DNA of 64,000 nucleotides from Cranoglanis bouderius (lineage: Eukaryota; Chordata; Actinopteri; Siluriformes; Cranoglanididae). The first letter of the stretch is position 1, and every line of letters starts with the position of its first letter. Under the pieces are notes generated by a model. The model was not told where the DNA came from, ran no database searches, and saw only the letters and a list, made by a program, of their open reading frames with translations. Where the stretch lies: positions 2,257,020-2,321,019 of the forward strand of contig CM042553.1 of assembly GCA_023630585.1 (NCBI GenBank), written 5' to 3'. This document shows positions 1 to 10,960 of the stretch, piece by piece. The position numbers and the translations under genes were made by a program.

Positions 1-359
1 TACTATCATTTAGCTGGCATTTGACCATTTATTGGCTTCAAATGACTTCAGAAGACTTTGAATATAGCGCACGAAAAGTTTTGTGGTACTTTATAATGTT
101 TTTTTTGTCCTGTGTGGAGCTTGACCGTGACACCCATGAGTAATTATCATTCGGTTACGGCAGTCAGCAGGGCAAAACTCTCTCCAAGATGTTCCAGTGT
201 TCCCATTATTGTTCATAATCCGTCTATAAAGGTTTATGTATTAAAAGAAAACACTTTATTTTGATTGGCTTTATTTTTTGCTGTTTCTAAAAGGTGTGCT
301 AGTCGCTACCGGGTGTCTGAGAGGTCACAACACTGGAGTAGAGGACTAAATGAAGCTCG
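1..359. other. Unassigned AT-rich flank
   Basis: I see no convincing ORF, splice-bounded exon or repeat signature in this stretch. It ends directly at the left arm of the inverted repeat at 360. Confidence 0.4.
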
Positions 360-1124
360 GCATTCACGCGCACAGTAACTGGGATTTAAAACTGTGATGA
401 AAAAATGCTGAATAAGCTGTTGGACAGATATAATACACTGGGTGTTGCGCGCGCCATATCTCTTCTCTTTGTGCTCTAACTGTAATGAACGCGGAGCGAG
501 ACTCGCCCATGATTTTCAAAATGCGAGGTTGCTTTAAAGCGCATCATTATGCGCTGAGGATGCGCATAAGCGCTTTGTGCCGCTCTGTATTGGAGCCTTT
601 CATGCTATGCTTGTTTTGCGCAATGAAAGGTTATTAATATTTAGCCTGTTTATTTGGTTCTGTCGTATCTATCGTATCTGTTGCCCTGTTAAAAAGCCAC
701 ACTGTACACCTCAAAGAAACGCATTTTAATTTTATAGTATATATCTATTTTGTACTAACTATTTATCACAAATGTATAGTAATTTGTATTTTTTAAATTA
801 ACATTTTACCAGATTTAGCAGTGAGTACAAATGAATGGTACGTAATGTTAATAAAAATAAACTTTTGACTGTTGGATCTGTAAGGAATCATGCAGAAGCC
901 AATCATGATTGAAATGATTTCTCTCCTACAGACAAGAGACATCCTGTTACATAGATACATAGATTTGAGTAATAGATTTGAGTCTCGCTCCGCGTTCATA
1001 ACAGTTAGAGCACAAAGAGAAGAGATATGGCGCGCGCAACACCCAGTGTATTATATCTGTCCAACAGCTTATTGAGCATTTTTTCATCACAGTTTTAAAT
1101 CCCAGTTACTGTGCGCGTGAATGC
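360..1124. repeat. Foldback element with 145-bp inverted arms
   Basis: Bases 360-504 and 980-1124 are reverse complements of each other, differing at only 2 of 145 positions by eye. The 475-bp centre (505-979) has no coding potential. The outer ends read gcattcacgcgcac and its complement. No clear target-site duplication is visible: the flanks are aagctcg and tctacag. It could be a foldback-type or MITE-like DNA transposon or a local inverted duplication. The arms are GC-richer than their surroundings and contain a gcgcgcgcc run, so the transcript would form a very stable hairpin. Confidence 0.8.
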
Positions 1125-1422
1125 TCTACAGGGATTCCCCTTATACCTCTGGGAGAGTGTAGTAATATCCAACACCTGTCTGGTGGGTTTTCAGCTTTTG
1201 TTTCTCATATTTTCATTGATCACCAATCTTTTAAGAAATGTGTGGTTATATTTAATACATTTGTTGGCATGGTTTCCATGTGGCTTTTTTCATCAAGTGT
1301 TTAGCACAGTGGTTAGCACATAATGTGAGGCCATGTTTTGTTTGCAAGAGTGTCTTTGAGCACTGATTTTTATATTTACACAATCATGTAACCATTTCTC
1401 ATTAAATTTGTATAAATTTCAG

Positions 1423-1512
1423 GACAGTGATTTAGAGGAGAGTTATACAAGAGCAGTGAAACTGGGCATCCTTGAAGTCATGGAGGATGACCTTTCACAG
1501 GCAGCAAGGCAG
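1423..1512 (+). CDS. Candidate internal exon, gene unknown
   Basis: A 90-bp open stretch is bounded by a good acceptor (tataaatttcag before 1423) and a GT donor (gtattt from 1513). It reads D-S-D-L-E-E-S-Y-T-R-A-V-K-L-G-I-L-E-V and ends ...DDLSQAARQ, a regular amphipathic-helix composition. The reading frame is phase 0 at both ends. I do not recognise the family. It could be an upstream exon of the plus-strand HECT-type gene at 9.9 kb, but nothing proves the link. Confidence 0.3.
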
Positions 1513-1961
1513 GTATTTCTAAACTTCATCATCCTAGAGGGAACTTTGGTCATGGAGGACCTATCTGACTTTCCCACTATCATGGTGCTCTTTGGATTTC
1601 TCTATGCACTATAGTTTATAGTTTCTATGCCAAAGCCGTTTCTGTCTTGAATACTGCAATAACTTAAACTGAACATCATGTGCATTGCTGTAGATGAGGA
1701 GTCCATCTCTGTTTTAAATACTGCAAAACCTTGAACTAAGTATCATGTTCTATGTTGATGAGTCGTGATAGTTCTAGCTTAAGCCTTGTTTTTGAAAACT
1801 GCTATAACCTATCTGAACAGCAGGCAGTAATGATGAAAATGAGTCATATATCTGATGTCGAACATGTGACTTCTGTGTGTAAATGTGTTTTTTTTTTTTT
1901 TTTTGTTTGTTTGTTTTAGATTCAGTAATCTGATTCAGAATTTAGATTATGCACCAAAAGG

Positions 1962-2010
1962 ATTGCATTTCAATTTCGTTGTACTTGTACAATGACAATA
2001 AAGACTTTCA
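1962..2010 (+). repeat. Fragment resembling a non-LTR retrotransposon 3' tail
   Basis: The segment reads catttcaatttcgttgtac followed by ttgtacaatgacaataaag, a motif commonly seen at the 3' ends of vertebrate L2/CR1-type LINEs and the SINEs that borrow their tails. No coding part is attached, so it is a short 5'-truncated relic or an independent SINE end. Confidence 0.4.
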
Positions 2011-2269
2011 ATTTCAATTTCACTGAATATTGAGTATCCAAAAGGCCAAAAATACACATTCGAGGAAATGCAGAAGATCTTTATGGAATCGCACCAAAAG
2101 AGTTCATGGTATTTTGTAAAATTGTTTTAACCGCAGTGTTTCATTTTAACAGTGGGTTATTGAATCACCTCGGCTTAAATGTTTGTGAATTAAAATACAT
2201 GGTATCACAGGTTCTTTTATGTGATGGTTATACCAGTGTTTTCCCCAGGTTTTCAGAGGACTTGGGTGC

Positions 2270-2414
2270 TGTCTGGGTTCCGGGGGATGGTTGTGCTTCT
2301 CCTGAAAAGCTGTCTTTGGTCTGTGCCAAACATGTCTGCTGTTACTGTGGCCAAACAGCTCTATCTTTGATTCATCTGTCCAGAGCACATTATTCCAAAA
2401 GGCCTTGTCTTTGC
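2270..2414 (-). pseudogene. Tc1-type transposase fragment
   Basis: The minus strand encodes KDKAFWNNVLWTDESKIELF followed by GHSNSRHVWHRPKTAFQEKH, the region around the first catalytic aspartate of Tc1/mariner transposases (the D of WTDESKIELFG). Homology fades toward 2260, and the other side stops at the TA where the neighbouring Tc1 end (2415) begins. It is a remnant of about 45 residues from a protein of roughly 340. Confidence 0.75.
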
Positions 2415-2938
2415 TTACAGTTGCAATCAAAATGATTCAACCCCCATTGCAAATCAGGTTTATTGTCAAAATGTACAGGCTTTCAGCTGTTTGCGATGAA
2501 CAAATCAAACAAAAGGAATTCAAATGGTTCAACACAATGAATGCTTCAAGTGGTTTCCTTAAAATTCAACTGAAAATGCAACTTATAATGACTTCTCCAG
2601 TCTCAGAATTATTCAACCCCTTCATGGCAGGCATCTTTAGTGCTTAGTAGAGACCCTTCTGCTGTTATGACCTGCTGCAGACGAGACCAGACACCAGCTT
2701 CTTGCAGTGTTCCTGAGGAACCTAAGCCCATTCCTCATGAGCAATGGCCTCCAGTTCAGTAATATTATCAGGTTTGCATTCTGCAGCCACCTTCTTCAAA
2801 TCCTATCAGAGATTTCCTCTGGGGTTCAAGTCAGGTGACTGTGATGACCCTGTGGAATCTTCCAGGACTTCTTCTGCAACCAAGCCTCGGTGGAATTTGA
2901 GGTATGCTTGGGATCATTGTCTTGTGCTTTTGGGTCAG
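2415..2938 (-). mobile_element. Tc1-like element end, truncated
   Basis: The terminus acagttgcaatcaaaatgat abuts a TA dinucleotide. The same terminal sequence recurs in opposite orientation at 57554-57786, which identifies a shared Tc1 family. Internal sequence (2640-2935) corresponds to transposase-flanking DNA of that family but holds no intact frame. The element is cut off abruptly near 2938, where gypsy pol sequence starts. It appears to have inserted at the TA at the edge of the older Tc1 transposase fragment. Confidence 0.65.
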
Positions 2939-2939
2939 T

Positions 2940-5900
2940 AGTGGTGTACATCTTGGAGCGGGATATCATTCGTAAATCCAGCAGCGAGTGGTCTTCTCCC
3001 TTGGTTCTCGTGTGGAAGAAGAGTGGAGACCTCTGTATCTGTGTTGATTACCGCTGGCTAAACTCACGCACTATAAAGGATGCACACCCTCTTCCTCATC
3101 AAGCCGATTGTCTTGCCGCTCTGGGTGGGAATGCGTTGTTCAGCGCAATGGACCTCACATCTGGCTTCTACAACATTTCCATGTGTGATGAAGACAAGAA
3201 ACTTACAGCCTTTACCACACCTCTAGGTCTTTACGAGTTCAATCGTCTTCCACAGGGACTATGCAACAGCCCAGCGAGTTTCATGCGGCTTATGATGAGT
3301 ATATTTGGTGACCAAAACTTCCTTACCCTTCTGTGTTACTTGGATGATCTTCTGGTGGTAGCCCCCAATGAACAAAAGGCCTTGGAGAGGTTGGAGATGG
3401 TTTTCGAAAGATTGAGTGCCCACGGGTTGAAGTTGGCACCAAAGAAATGCTACTTCCTGAGACGGACTGTCAGGTTCCTTGGCCGTGTTGTGAATGAGCA
3501 TGGAGTTGCGACTGACCCCGACAAAATTGCAGCCATTACTGCAGTCACTGAAAAGGACCTCATGATGGATGATGGAGTCTCACCTTCCCAAAAAAAGATC
3601 AAGTCATTCTTGGGAATGGTCATGTATTACCAACGGTTCATCCCCAACTGTTCCAGCATCGCTAAACCACTCTTCATGTTGACCGCTGCAGCCAAGGGGG
3701 AAAAAGGGTTACTCTAAAGGTGGCGCTGTTTTCAGGAAACTCATCCCATTGGATTGGACTAGAGAATGTGTCCTATCCTTTGAACAGCTTAAGTCAGCTC
3801 TTGTGAACTCTGTAGTGTTGGCGCAACCACTCGACCGTTTATCCTCTCTACAGATGCCTCCTTGGATGGTATAGGGGAGGTGTTATCATAAGTTCACGAC
3901 GGAGAGTCTAAGGCACGACCCGTTGCCTTTGGAAGTAAGGCACTAACACGAGCTCAAGCCAACTACCTGGCACACTGTCTTGAGTTTCTGGCCTTGAAAT
4001 GGTCAGTGTGCGATAAATTTAGCCACTGGCTAAAGGGACATCCTTTCACAGTCTGGACGGACAATAATCCATTGACCTACATTTTAACGAAGCCAAAGCT
4101 AGACGCGTGTGAACAGCGGTGGGTAGCTAAGTTGGCCCCGTACACATTTGACATCAAGTACATTCCCGGCACTAAGAATGTGGTCGCCGACGCTTTGAGC
4201 CGTCAACCATTTGTTCAAAGTCATGTGAGTCAGAGACTAGTGGCAGAGCCTTACAACCTTTTGCTAGAACAGTCTGAACAGATAAGAGAAGACACAGTAC
4301 AGGATTCCTTTAGGCTCAGCACAAATAGTCAGTGCGTTGATAATCTGTTGGAGCAATGTTCCTTTTCTTCTGATCAGGTCTCTGCTATCTTTGAAGCTCA
4401 TGCAAAGTGGGATGTGGGGGCTGAGGGGAGAGTGATTTCCTGGCTCGCTCAAGAATCCCAAGAAGCAAGAAGGTGACCATGTGCTTTCAAGAGTTCTCCT
4501 CTACGTGTGTCGAGGCAAGAGGCCATCTCGGAGAGAAAGAGCAAAGGAACCCCATAAGGTACTGAAACTGTTGAAGCAATGGGACAGACTAAAGCTGTTG
4601 GATGGTATACTGTACTGTGTCTGCAAGGATCCTGTGACTAAGTTTACACGTTAGCAGTTCATAGTCCCTGATTCTCTGGTCAGTGAAGTCTTGCGTGGCA
4701 TCCACGATGAGGCAGGCCATCAAGGTCAAGGAAGAACATTGTCTTTGGCTAGACAAAGATTCTCATGGATTGGGTTAGAGAGTGATATCCGAAACTATGT
4801 GAGAAGCTGTCAGCGTTGTGTGGTCAGCAAAACTCCTGAGCCAGAGGGGAGAGCCCCTTTAGAAAGTATCTGAACTGTCAGTCCCTTGGAATTAGTCTGT
4901 ATAGACTTCTGGTCTGCTGAAGATTCTTCTGGTAAGAGCATTGATGTACTTGTTGTAACGGACCACTTCACAAAAATGGCGAATGCATTTCCGTGCAAGA
5001 ACCAGTCGGCATCTGAAGTCGCTCGTCAACTACGGGATAAGTTCTTCTGTGTCTATGGATTTCCACAATGAATTCACTCAGACCAAGGAGCGAAATTTGA
5101 AAGCAGGTTGATCAAGGAACTATTGCAGATCGCGGGAATACAGAAGTCACGAACCACAGCATATCACCCGATGGGCAATGGCCAAGTCGAGAGGTTCAAT
5201 CGCACCTTGGGTAATATGATCAGAGCATTACCTCCTAGAGCCAAACAGGACTGGCCGCAAATGCTTCAAACCCTGACGTTTGCTTACAACTGTACTGCCC
5301 ATGAGTCAACTGGGTTTGCCCTGTTTTTTCTCATGTACGGTCGGATTCCCAGATTACCTGTAGATTTGATGTTCCAGAGTGTGGATCGGGATAACAACGT
5401 CACGGATTATGACCAGTATGTGAGGAAAATGAAGGACAACCTCAAAGAAGCTACGTTAGTTGCTCAGGCTAACAACACTGCAAGTCAACAACGGCAAACT
5501 GAATACTACAGCAAAGATGTTAAAGGCCGAGACATTGAGGAAGGAGACTATGTGTTGCTTGCAAACAAAGGCGAACGTGGGCGACGGAAGCTAGCCGACA
5601 AATGGGACTCGACTGTGCATGTTGTAGTATCTGTGGATACAAGGTGTCATACTTACCGTGTCAGGAACACTAGGACCAATCTGGAGAAGGTAGTTCACAG
5701 GAACTTCTTGTTACGAGCAAATTTCTTACCTGTTGATGAGAGAGAGGACTGTGTAGAACCGGCCTTCGATGACTCCAAGTCAGACTGTGAGACTGACGAC
5801 TCCCGGATTGACGCTACTTTATGTGCTTTTAAATGTAATGAGATTGATGGAGCAGTGAATTCTTCAGCTTGTCCATTGAGTCCATTAATGGTGGAGGAAA

Positions 5901-6220
5901 CCAAAGATCCAAGTTTTGGTACAGGATCGGAGCATTTCCTTGATGGAACAGATGGTGGAAGTGAGAGTCAGGAAAGAGTTCAGAGTTCAGAACTTGACCC
6001 TTTTGATATGCATGTTGAGGAACTTGAACATGACATGGTAGAGTCAATGCCACCTGACAGAGTACCTACAGTGGTGGTTCAGCCTTCGTCTGATATAGCT
6101 CACACGGTTACCACAAGAGCTGGCAGATTGGTGAAACCAGTTAATAGACTGATTCAAAGTATGACCCAGACTACTTTGCTGCGTAGCCCTTCCCTCAGCC
6201 TTCTAAGGTTAAAATCTTAA
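2940..6220 (+). pseudogene. Ty3/gypsy pol polyprotein, 5'-truncated and broken
   Basis: This is the reverse transcriptase-RNase H-integrase part of an LTR retrotransposon. RT motifs run from 2940 to 3710 (FSAMDLTSGFYN, RLPQGLCNSPASF, and the YLDDLLV catalytic box near 3340). A frameshift near 3710 leads into a connection/RNase H region (TVWTDNNPLTYI at about 4050; VVADALSRQ at 4180). Integrase follows: an HHCC zinc motif with H-x4-H and C-x2-C at 4700-4840, then a DDE core with the first D at about 4900 (CIDFWSAED), the second in HSDQGAKFE at 5077, and E in NGQVERFNRTL at 5180. In-frame stops lie near 4871 and 5069, and further frameshifts occur between 3710 and 3990. Gag, protease and the 5' LTR are absent; the left boundary is a sharp junction with a Tc1 relic. 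The coding capacity is dead. Confidence 0.9.
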
Positions 6221-6492
6221 GTGGGAGTCATGAGTTTCTCTGTCTGAATTATTAATCTGGGGTATAATGCGAGTGGTGATCATTGAGTATCTTCAAAGTA
6301 GTGTTTATGGCACTTCTCTTTTGCGGGCGGACACTTGAGAGTCTGGCCAACTTTCCTTTGTCGCTCTCCCAGTGAGTTGGGTAACATGTATGTTGCGTCA
6401 AAATACTGTGTTTTTATCAGAGTCTGATCACATCCTCAGTGTCATTTAGTCACTAGTATTGGACTAGTTTTGTTAAGTTCAGTGGGGTGAAT

Positions 6493-7190
6493 GTAGCCAG
6501 TTGGGAAGAGAAATATTAACTATCTTATTTCTTTGTGATGAACTTCCCAAAACGGATCTAAGGAGACAACTGATTTCATATTATGTATTAAATGTTTATA
6601 TACAGTTCATGTAATGCTATGTTGGTAGGAACTATCGATTGGGATGTTGTTTGGGTGGGACGCTTGTGAGTGTTGCGCCTTATACCTATTGGGAGTACGG
6701 GAGTTACGTCAGCCTCAGACCACAAATGGACGCTGACGAGGCAAGACGCATTTGTTTCCTCTTCACTCTTCCCAGTTGATATTAATGTTTGATAGTGTTG
6801 GTTCGGTTAAGGTTCATTAAATATGTGTCTGGATGTGTTCCGAATTGATTTATACATATGTATTTTGTGTACTGTGAATTTTATGTGGGTTTTGTCTGAC
6901 TTTTGTCTGACGCACATGGTGCTCACTATCACGTGGTTTGTGCACAGTGTGTAACGTGGGAAGAGGTTGGCGCAAGTGATGTTGTTCTGATCAAGTGTCC
7001 CATACATTTCCAGGTACGTTCAATCCTTGAAATCAAACTCTGTGATCCACTTTCCTAGATCAACTCTGTGATTATCCACTGCCAGTCCATCCATTGTTAC
7101 CTGTCCGTGTAATCAATCCTGCTATGACACACGCGGTGTCACTTCTGGCGATGACTCGGCTTGGTTCAATCAGATGCCCTAATATTTATA
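6493..7190 (+). repeat. Probable 3' LTR of the gypsy element
   Basis: The block starts tgtagccag just after a purine-rich stretch (agtggggtga) about 270 bp downstream of the pol stop, as expected for polypurine tract plus LTR. It contains an ATTAAA at 6815 and ends near aatatttataaca. No 5' LTR copy exists in the window for comparison, so both boundaries are estimates. The palindromic tgacacacgcggtgtca near 7125-7141 might mark the true LTR end instead. Confidence 0.45.
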
Positions 7191-7233
7191 ACAGTAGCAA
7201 ATATTTTTAGATATAATGCAGCATATTCTTTTA

Positions 7234-8532
7234 TGAGCCATTCCACCAAATGGGTGACATTTCAGTCCCCAGAACATTATATGTATAAAAATGCATGACA
7301 ATTAACTCAAATTTAAAATATATAATTAAAAACATTAATAAAAACTACCTAGAACACTAAAAAATAGCATGTTTTGCATGTCCCCACTCTCTATCTCTGT
7401 ACTTTACACTGAAATATAATGATTAAAGTCCTTCAGCAATCTTATTTTTTCCTCATTGTTCTGTGACTTTATGTCCAATCTATGATTTAAAATGTTTTTT
7501 TTGTTTTTTTTTTCATGAGAAATCCACAACATTTGAGATAAATACACAGTTTAGTCGTTTCCCCGGGTTTTCACTCAGTCCTGTTACCCAGACACATTGT
7601 CCTCAGCAGGACTGAGTAGCAGTTAACAGGGCTGAGTAGCAGGTAACAGGACTGAGTAACAGCTAACAGGACTGAGTAGCATCCTATGGTGTATTGATTT
7701 ATTAATGTGAATATTAGTTTATGTAATACAATTTACTTGATTTTTAAGTTTTACAGTTACTGTTACTTAAGATATAGAAGTATCAGTTTTACAGTGTGAA
7801 TGCCATGCTTACAGGGAGCCAATCACCACTAAGTGCTGCAGAAAACCTCTTCAGGCCAGGATTCACTGCCAGGATGGGGAACTTTTTAAGAGATGAGTCA
7901 CGGGAAGGGTGACCCAGATGGTGTGGGACACACACACACTCACTCTCTCACACACACACACACACACACTCACAGAGTCCGGATACACATTCCTGTTACT
8001 CAGTGTCCATTCCTGTTATTAAATTGTTTTTCTCTAAAAAATAAAGTTAATCCACTGCTTTTCTCAATTGTGTCCATCATTTATCCAACAGTTTAATTAA
8101 TTCCATGATAAAAATAAACTAAACCTGAGGTTTAGGTCTCCTTTGAAATGAAAAAATGGCTTTGCATTTAAAAAAATACACATTCTGTGCATATATAGTG
8201 ATTTTTTTTGTGATAAATATCAATTATTTAAACACACAACCAACCATTTCTTTAAAATAAACACTTTTGTGAGGGAAAACAAAGAAATTAGTGACATTGC
8301 TTTTAAACTTGCTTTTTAAAAGAGACATGATTTTTGGTAACAGGAGAAAAATGCATCTCCCACTTTGAAACCTTGTAAAAAATGAAATAAAGTTACCCGA
8401 GATTGACCAGTATACATTTTGAACAGTGGAATATGTGTGTTATTAGATTCAGTGTTGAAAAAAGATAAAAAATGAAATTTAACTTTTAAAAGTTACAACA
8501 GGAAAATGTCACCCATTCTGTGAAATGGCTCA
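7234..8532. mobile_element. Non-autonomous PIF/Harbinger-like element
   Basis: The ends are imperfect inverted repeats of 29 bp: 7234-7262 (tgagccattccaccaaatgg...) against the complement of 8504-8532, matching at 26 positions. Both sides are flanked by TTA (7231-7233 and 8533-8535), the 3-bp TWA duplication typical of PIF/Harbinger. The 1.3-kb interior has no transposase. It holds a 20-bp tandem repeat (7608-7681), a CA/CT microsatellite (7928-7976) and AT-rich DNA. It sits just downstream of the splice donor of the minus-strand exon at 8543-8611, so it appears to be intronic to that gene. Confidence 0.65.
7608..7681 (+). repeat. 20-bp tandem repeat, 3.7 copies
   Basis: The units start at 7608, 7628, 7648 and 7668, and each resembles aggactgagtagcagttaac. 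An inverted copy of the core (actcagtcctgttac, 7574-7588) lies just upstream and can pair with gtaacaggactgagt at 7643-7657. It lies inside the Harbinger-like element. Confidence 0.85.
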
Positions 8533-8542
8533 TTAAACTTAC

Positions 8543-8611
8543 CTCAGGCTGCCTCGAATGTCCTGCCGAGGAGGATGTAGATGACACTCCGTGCTGCTCC
8601 TGATTACTCAT
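8543..8611 (-). CDS. Orphan first coding exon
   Basis: On the minus strand an ATG at 8611 opens 23 codons (M-S-N-Q-E-Q-H-G-V-S-S-T-S-S-S-A-G-H-S-R-Q-P-E) that end exactly at a consensus donor GTAAGT (8542-8537), phase 0. The Ser/Gln-rich, disordered composition is typical of N-termini. No downstream exon was recognised: the intron begins with the Harbinger-like insertion a few bases after the donor, followed by gypsy sequence. It may be the first exon of a gene now lost or of one whose later exons lie outside the window. The splice site and upstream promoter-like motifs support it; the product is unknown. Confidence 0.4.
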
Positions 8612-8614
8612 CAT

Positions 8615-8830
8615 GAAAACAATATCCGTGTTTTATTAATAGTAATGTCCTGTAATATACTATTATTATGTGTAGACTATCCACAGATGCAGACATGTAC
8701 GCTCTCCAAAACTCACGCCACTGAAGTCTCTACTTCCTGTTCAAGGAGCCGTCGAGTCAAATCTCATTAGCCAATGAGAGCAAGCCTCGCCCACACGTGA
8801 GGTTTGTGCCAGAATGGCGAATGAAAATTT
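8615..8830 (-). promoter_or_regulatory. Promoter-like region upstream of the orphan exon
   Basis: Within 220 bp of the ATG there are an ETS-type cttcctg at about 8731, a CCAAT box in attagccaatgagag at 8767-8782, and a GC/E-box cluster cgcccacacgtgag at 8790-8803. The stretch is less AT-rich than its surroundings. These motifs are suggestive only. The HECT-type exons on the plus strand begin about 1 kb away, so a bidirectional promoter is possible. Confidence 0.35.
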
Positions 8831-9873
8831 GCGGAGCGTAAACTAAAAGTTGGAAAGCAAAAGTGAAAACTCTGGCAGCGCAGTCATAAACCACGTTTGG
8901 CTAAAAGCTTAGAAAACCGTTAACAAAGAATGATGTTAATTTGAAGACACTGTTACATTTTTGCCACCGAGTACACAGTTTTCAGTTTCAGAGTTGTTTT
9001 TTTTTTCTTTCTCATTTCTTGAAAAGTTACGTTCAATACTTTTGGCAAAAATCTAATCCCATAGGCAGAGGCAGCTTTGTAGCACATTACAAGATGTTTT
9101 TCTGTGATCTTTGAGTATATTTTCATATAGAAACCTAAACAGGTAAACCTTACTTGTAATGTCACACTGGAAAGTGATACAATGCAAATGGTCTGATTTT
9201 CATTAAAAACTTTCCCTGACTCTTTAAGACAGCTGTTTATTCCTTTGTAGATTGGAAAACTGTACCAGACCCCTGAAAGGCAGCTGGCTTGTACAGGCAA
9301 TCTGTACTCAATGCTCATACATCTGGGAAACCACTGCATTTGCATGTTGACCTTACGAGCAGCATCCCAGACCAAGAAGCATCTCTCATCGCTTTTTATA
9401 AAGCATGTAATGTGAAATGGGCGTGTCTTCTGAAAACCAGGCTTGAAGGTTGAACTGAAGTTGGTATGTGTCAAAAAGGAGAAGATCCAGAATTCCACCA
9501 GTGGTTCAAGTGGTCAGGTGATATGGTATGGTTTCCACCTTATCGCTCAAATACGTCTCTCTTGATCACTTGTGTTTAGTTTTCTAGGGGTCTCTGATTT
9601 CATGACTGCATGCATCACTACCTCAAGCATGATGATGAGACCTGCAAGGGGTCAAAAAGATTAAAGTGTTAAATTGGCACACTTTTCCTCAGATACATTA
9701 GAAATGTGAAAGTGTCAGTCCTCATTTCCTCCTGTATTTAATGCTCTCCACTTATGATCAGATCACTTGAATCTTAACACCAGCTGGGATTTTAAGAAAA
9801 ATTAAGCCAGTGGTCATTGGGGGAAAAAAAGCTTTTTTGAAATTCAATTTCTTCTTTGTTTGTTTTACTTTAG
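8831..9873. other. Unassigned; contains a 181-codon minus open frame
   Basis: The minus strand is open from 9498 to 8953 (181 codons, ending in a lysine-rich run). I find no recognisable domain, signal peptide or splice context, and the equivalent plus strand is not obviously coding. The frame may be chance or a decayed gene. The last bases before 9874 (ctttgtttgttttactttag) form the pyrimidine-rich acceptor of the next exon. Confidence 0.15.
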
Positions 9874-10227
9874 CATTGCAGACTAGGTTATACACATTAA
9901 TGGAGAAAATGATTGCTGTGTGTGTTGTCCATGGAGGAGTTGAGCCACATTTCTTCTCTGAAAGGCTTTTTCTGCAGATCTTTGGTATGCCAACATCCCC
10001 TGCCTCAGTGGATGAGGTTGGAGACCATACTTTCAGGGAGCAACTAATGAAGGTGAGAAGATTCTTGAGAACTGAAATGATCGTGCATTTAACATATTTG
10101 CTTTTTTTCACAATTGTGAAATTGCTTTATGGTAACTGTTTTATATACAGGAAGCAACAACTATTCTGGAGGCAAATTGTGCCATTACAGAGGCAGCAGA
10201 TAGTTTAAGTATCATAGGTGCCTTGTG
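9874..10227 (+). CDS. HECT-type E3 ubiquitin ligase gene, two internal exons
   Basis: The first exon (9874-10052) follows a strong acceptor (gttttactttag) and ends at ATG AAG|gtgaga. The second starts at 10151 after tttatatacag. Together they read ...MEKMIAVCVVHGGVEPHFFSERL..., then QLMK|EATTILEANCAITEAADSLS. The pattern G/EKMIA-x2-VVHGG-x4-FxS-x-LF belongs to HECT-domain proteins of the G2/M-phase-specific E3 ligase (G2E3-like) type that are expanded in fish. HECT ligases form a ubiquitin thioester on a C-lobe cysteine and pass ubiquitin to substrate. The reading frame is intact across the splice (phase 0). The second exon runs to a TGA at 10226, right where a Tc1-like relic begins, so it may be truncated. 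C-lobe-like exons of the same kind occur at 39.2-39.7 kb. Whether the gene is functional cannot be told. Confidence 0.6.
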
Positions 10228-10229
10228 AT

Positions 10230-10600
10230 GTATAGCACTTTGCAAAACTTTTAGGCACCCTATTTTTATAGTACAAACTTTGTTATAGATGTTTTGCTGC
10301 AAAAATAAGAAGCGAGTGCGAAAGTCAAAGTCTCCAGAAGAACTGTGGCTGGTTCTGCAAGATGCTCAATAAAACTTACCAGCTTATTTCCTTATAAAAC
10401 TGCACACATTGTACCGGAGACTACTATTTTTATTTTAATTTTTATTTTGTCACATCAAATATTGACTTTGTTTCATTTACTACTGTTTACTGCTCTTTAC
10501 CGTATTTATTTATAAAAATGTAGAAACATTTAATTTCATTATTTTGAAGGCATCATTGCTCTACAGCATTTCTTTGCATGTGCCTAAAACACATATACTA
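10230..10600. mobile_element. Tc1-like deletion derivative
   Basis: The ends carry inverted ttttaggcac motifs (tgcaaaacttttaggcaccc near 10241-10260, and tgtgcctaaaac near 10579-10590) typical of a common fish Tc1 family. The 350-bp interior has no transposase frame and is A/T-rich. It lies immediately downstream of the second HECT exon. Confidence 0.45.
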
Positions 10601-10715
10601 CATACTATATATATATATCGTAGATATTTATTTAATATTATTATAATATATTTAAAACATCTTTGCACTTACGTGCTATTGCAGCTGAGCCATTCTGGTG
10701 CAGAGAGCCTTCACC

Positions 10716-10716
<1 letters not shown>

Positions 10717-10779
<63 letters not shown>
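10717..10779 (+). repeat. (CA)n microsatellite
   Basis: About 31 uninterrupted CA units. Confidence 0.98.
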
Positions 10780-10782
<3 letters not shown>

Positions 10783-10799
10783 ACAGTTCCACCCAGACT

Positions 10800-10960
10800 C
10801 TGATTCGGTTTAATCAAGGTTTTATGTAAAGTAGGACAGAGGGACAGAGAGGTTTGAATAAGGTGATTTGCCTGAAGGAAGACACATAAACAGCTCCATT
10901 TATCACCAAATGGGGAAAAAAGTCTCTGAAGCTCACAAAGTGACAAATTAAAAACAAATA
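10800..10960 (-). repeat. Dispersed repeat block shared with 53.5 kb
   Basis: The complement of about 10850-10950 (core gtgtcttccttcaggcaaa) resembles the plus strand at about 53500-53600 (core ttgtcttccttcaggcaaaa), roughly 80% over some 47 bp by eye. The flanks also share a cttttttcc tract. The family is not recognised. Confidence 0.35.

Noticed and set aside
7560..7690. CRISPR-like array
   Set aside because: The 20-bp units are contiguous without unique spacers, and the genome is clearly eukaryotic.
8953..9498. 181-codon minus open frame as a gene
   Set aside because: No recognisable domain, no splice or promoter context. Listed only as an unassigned stretch.
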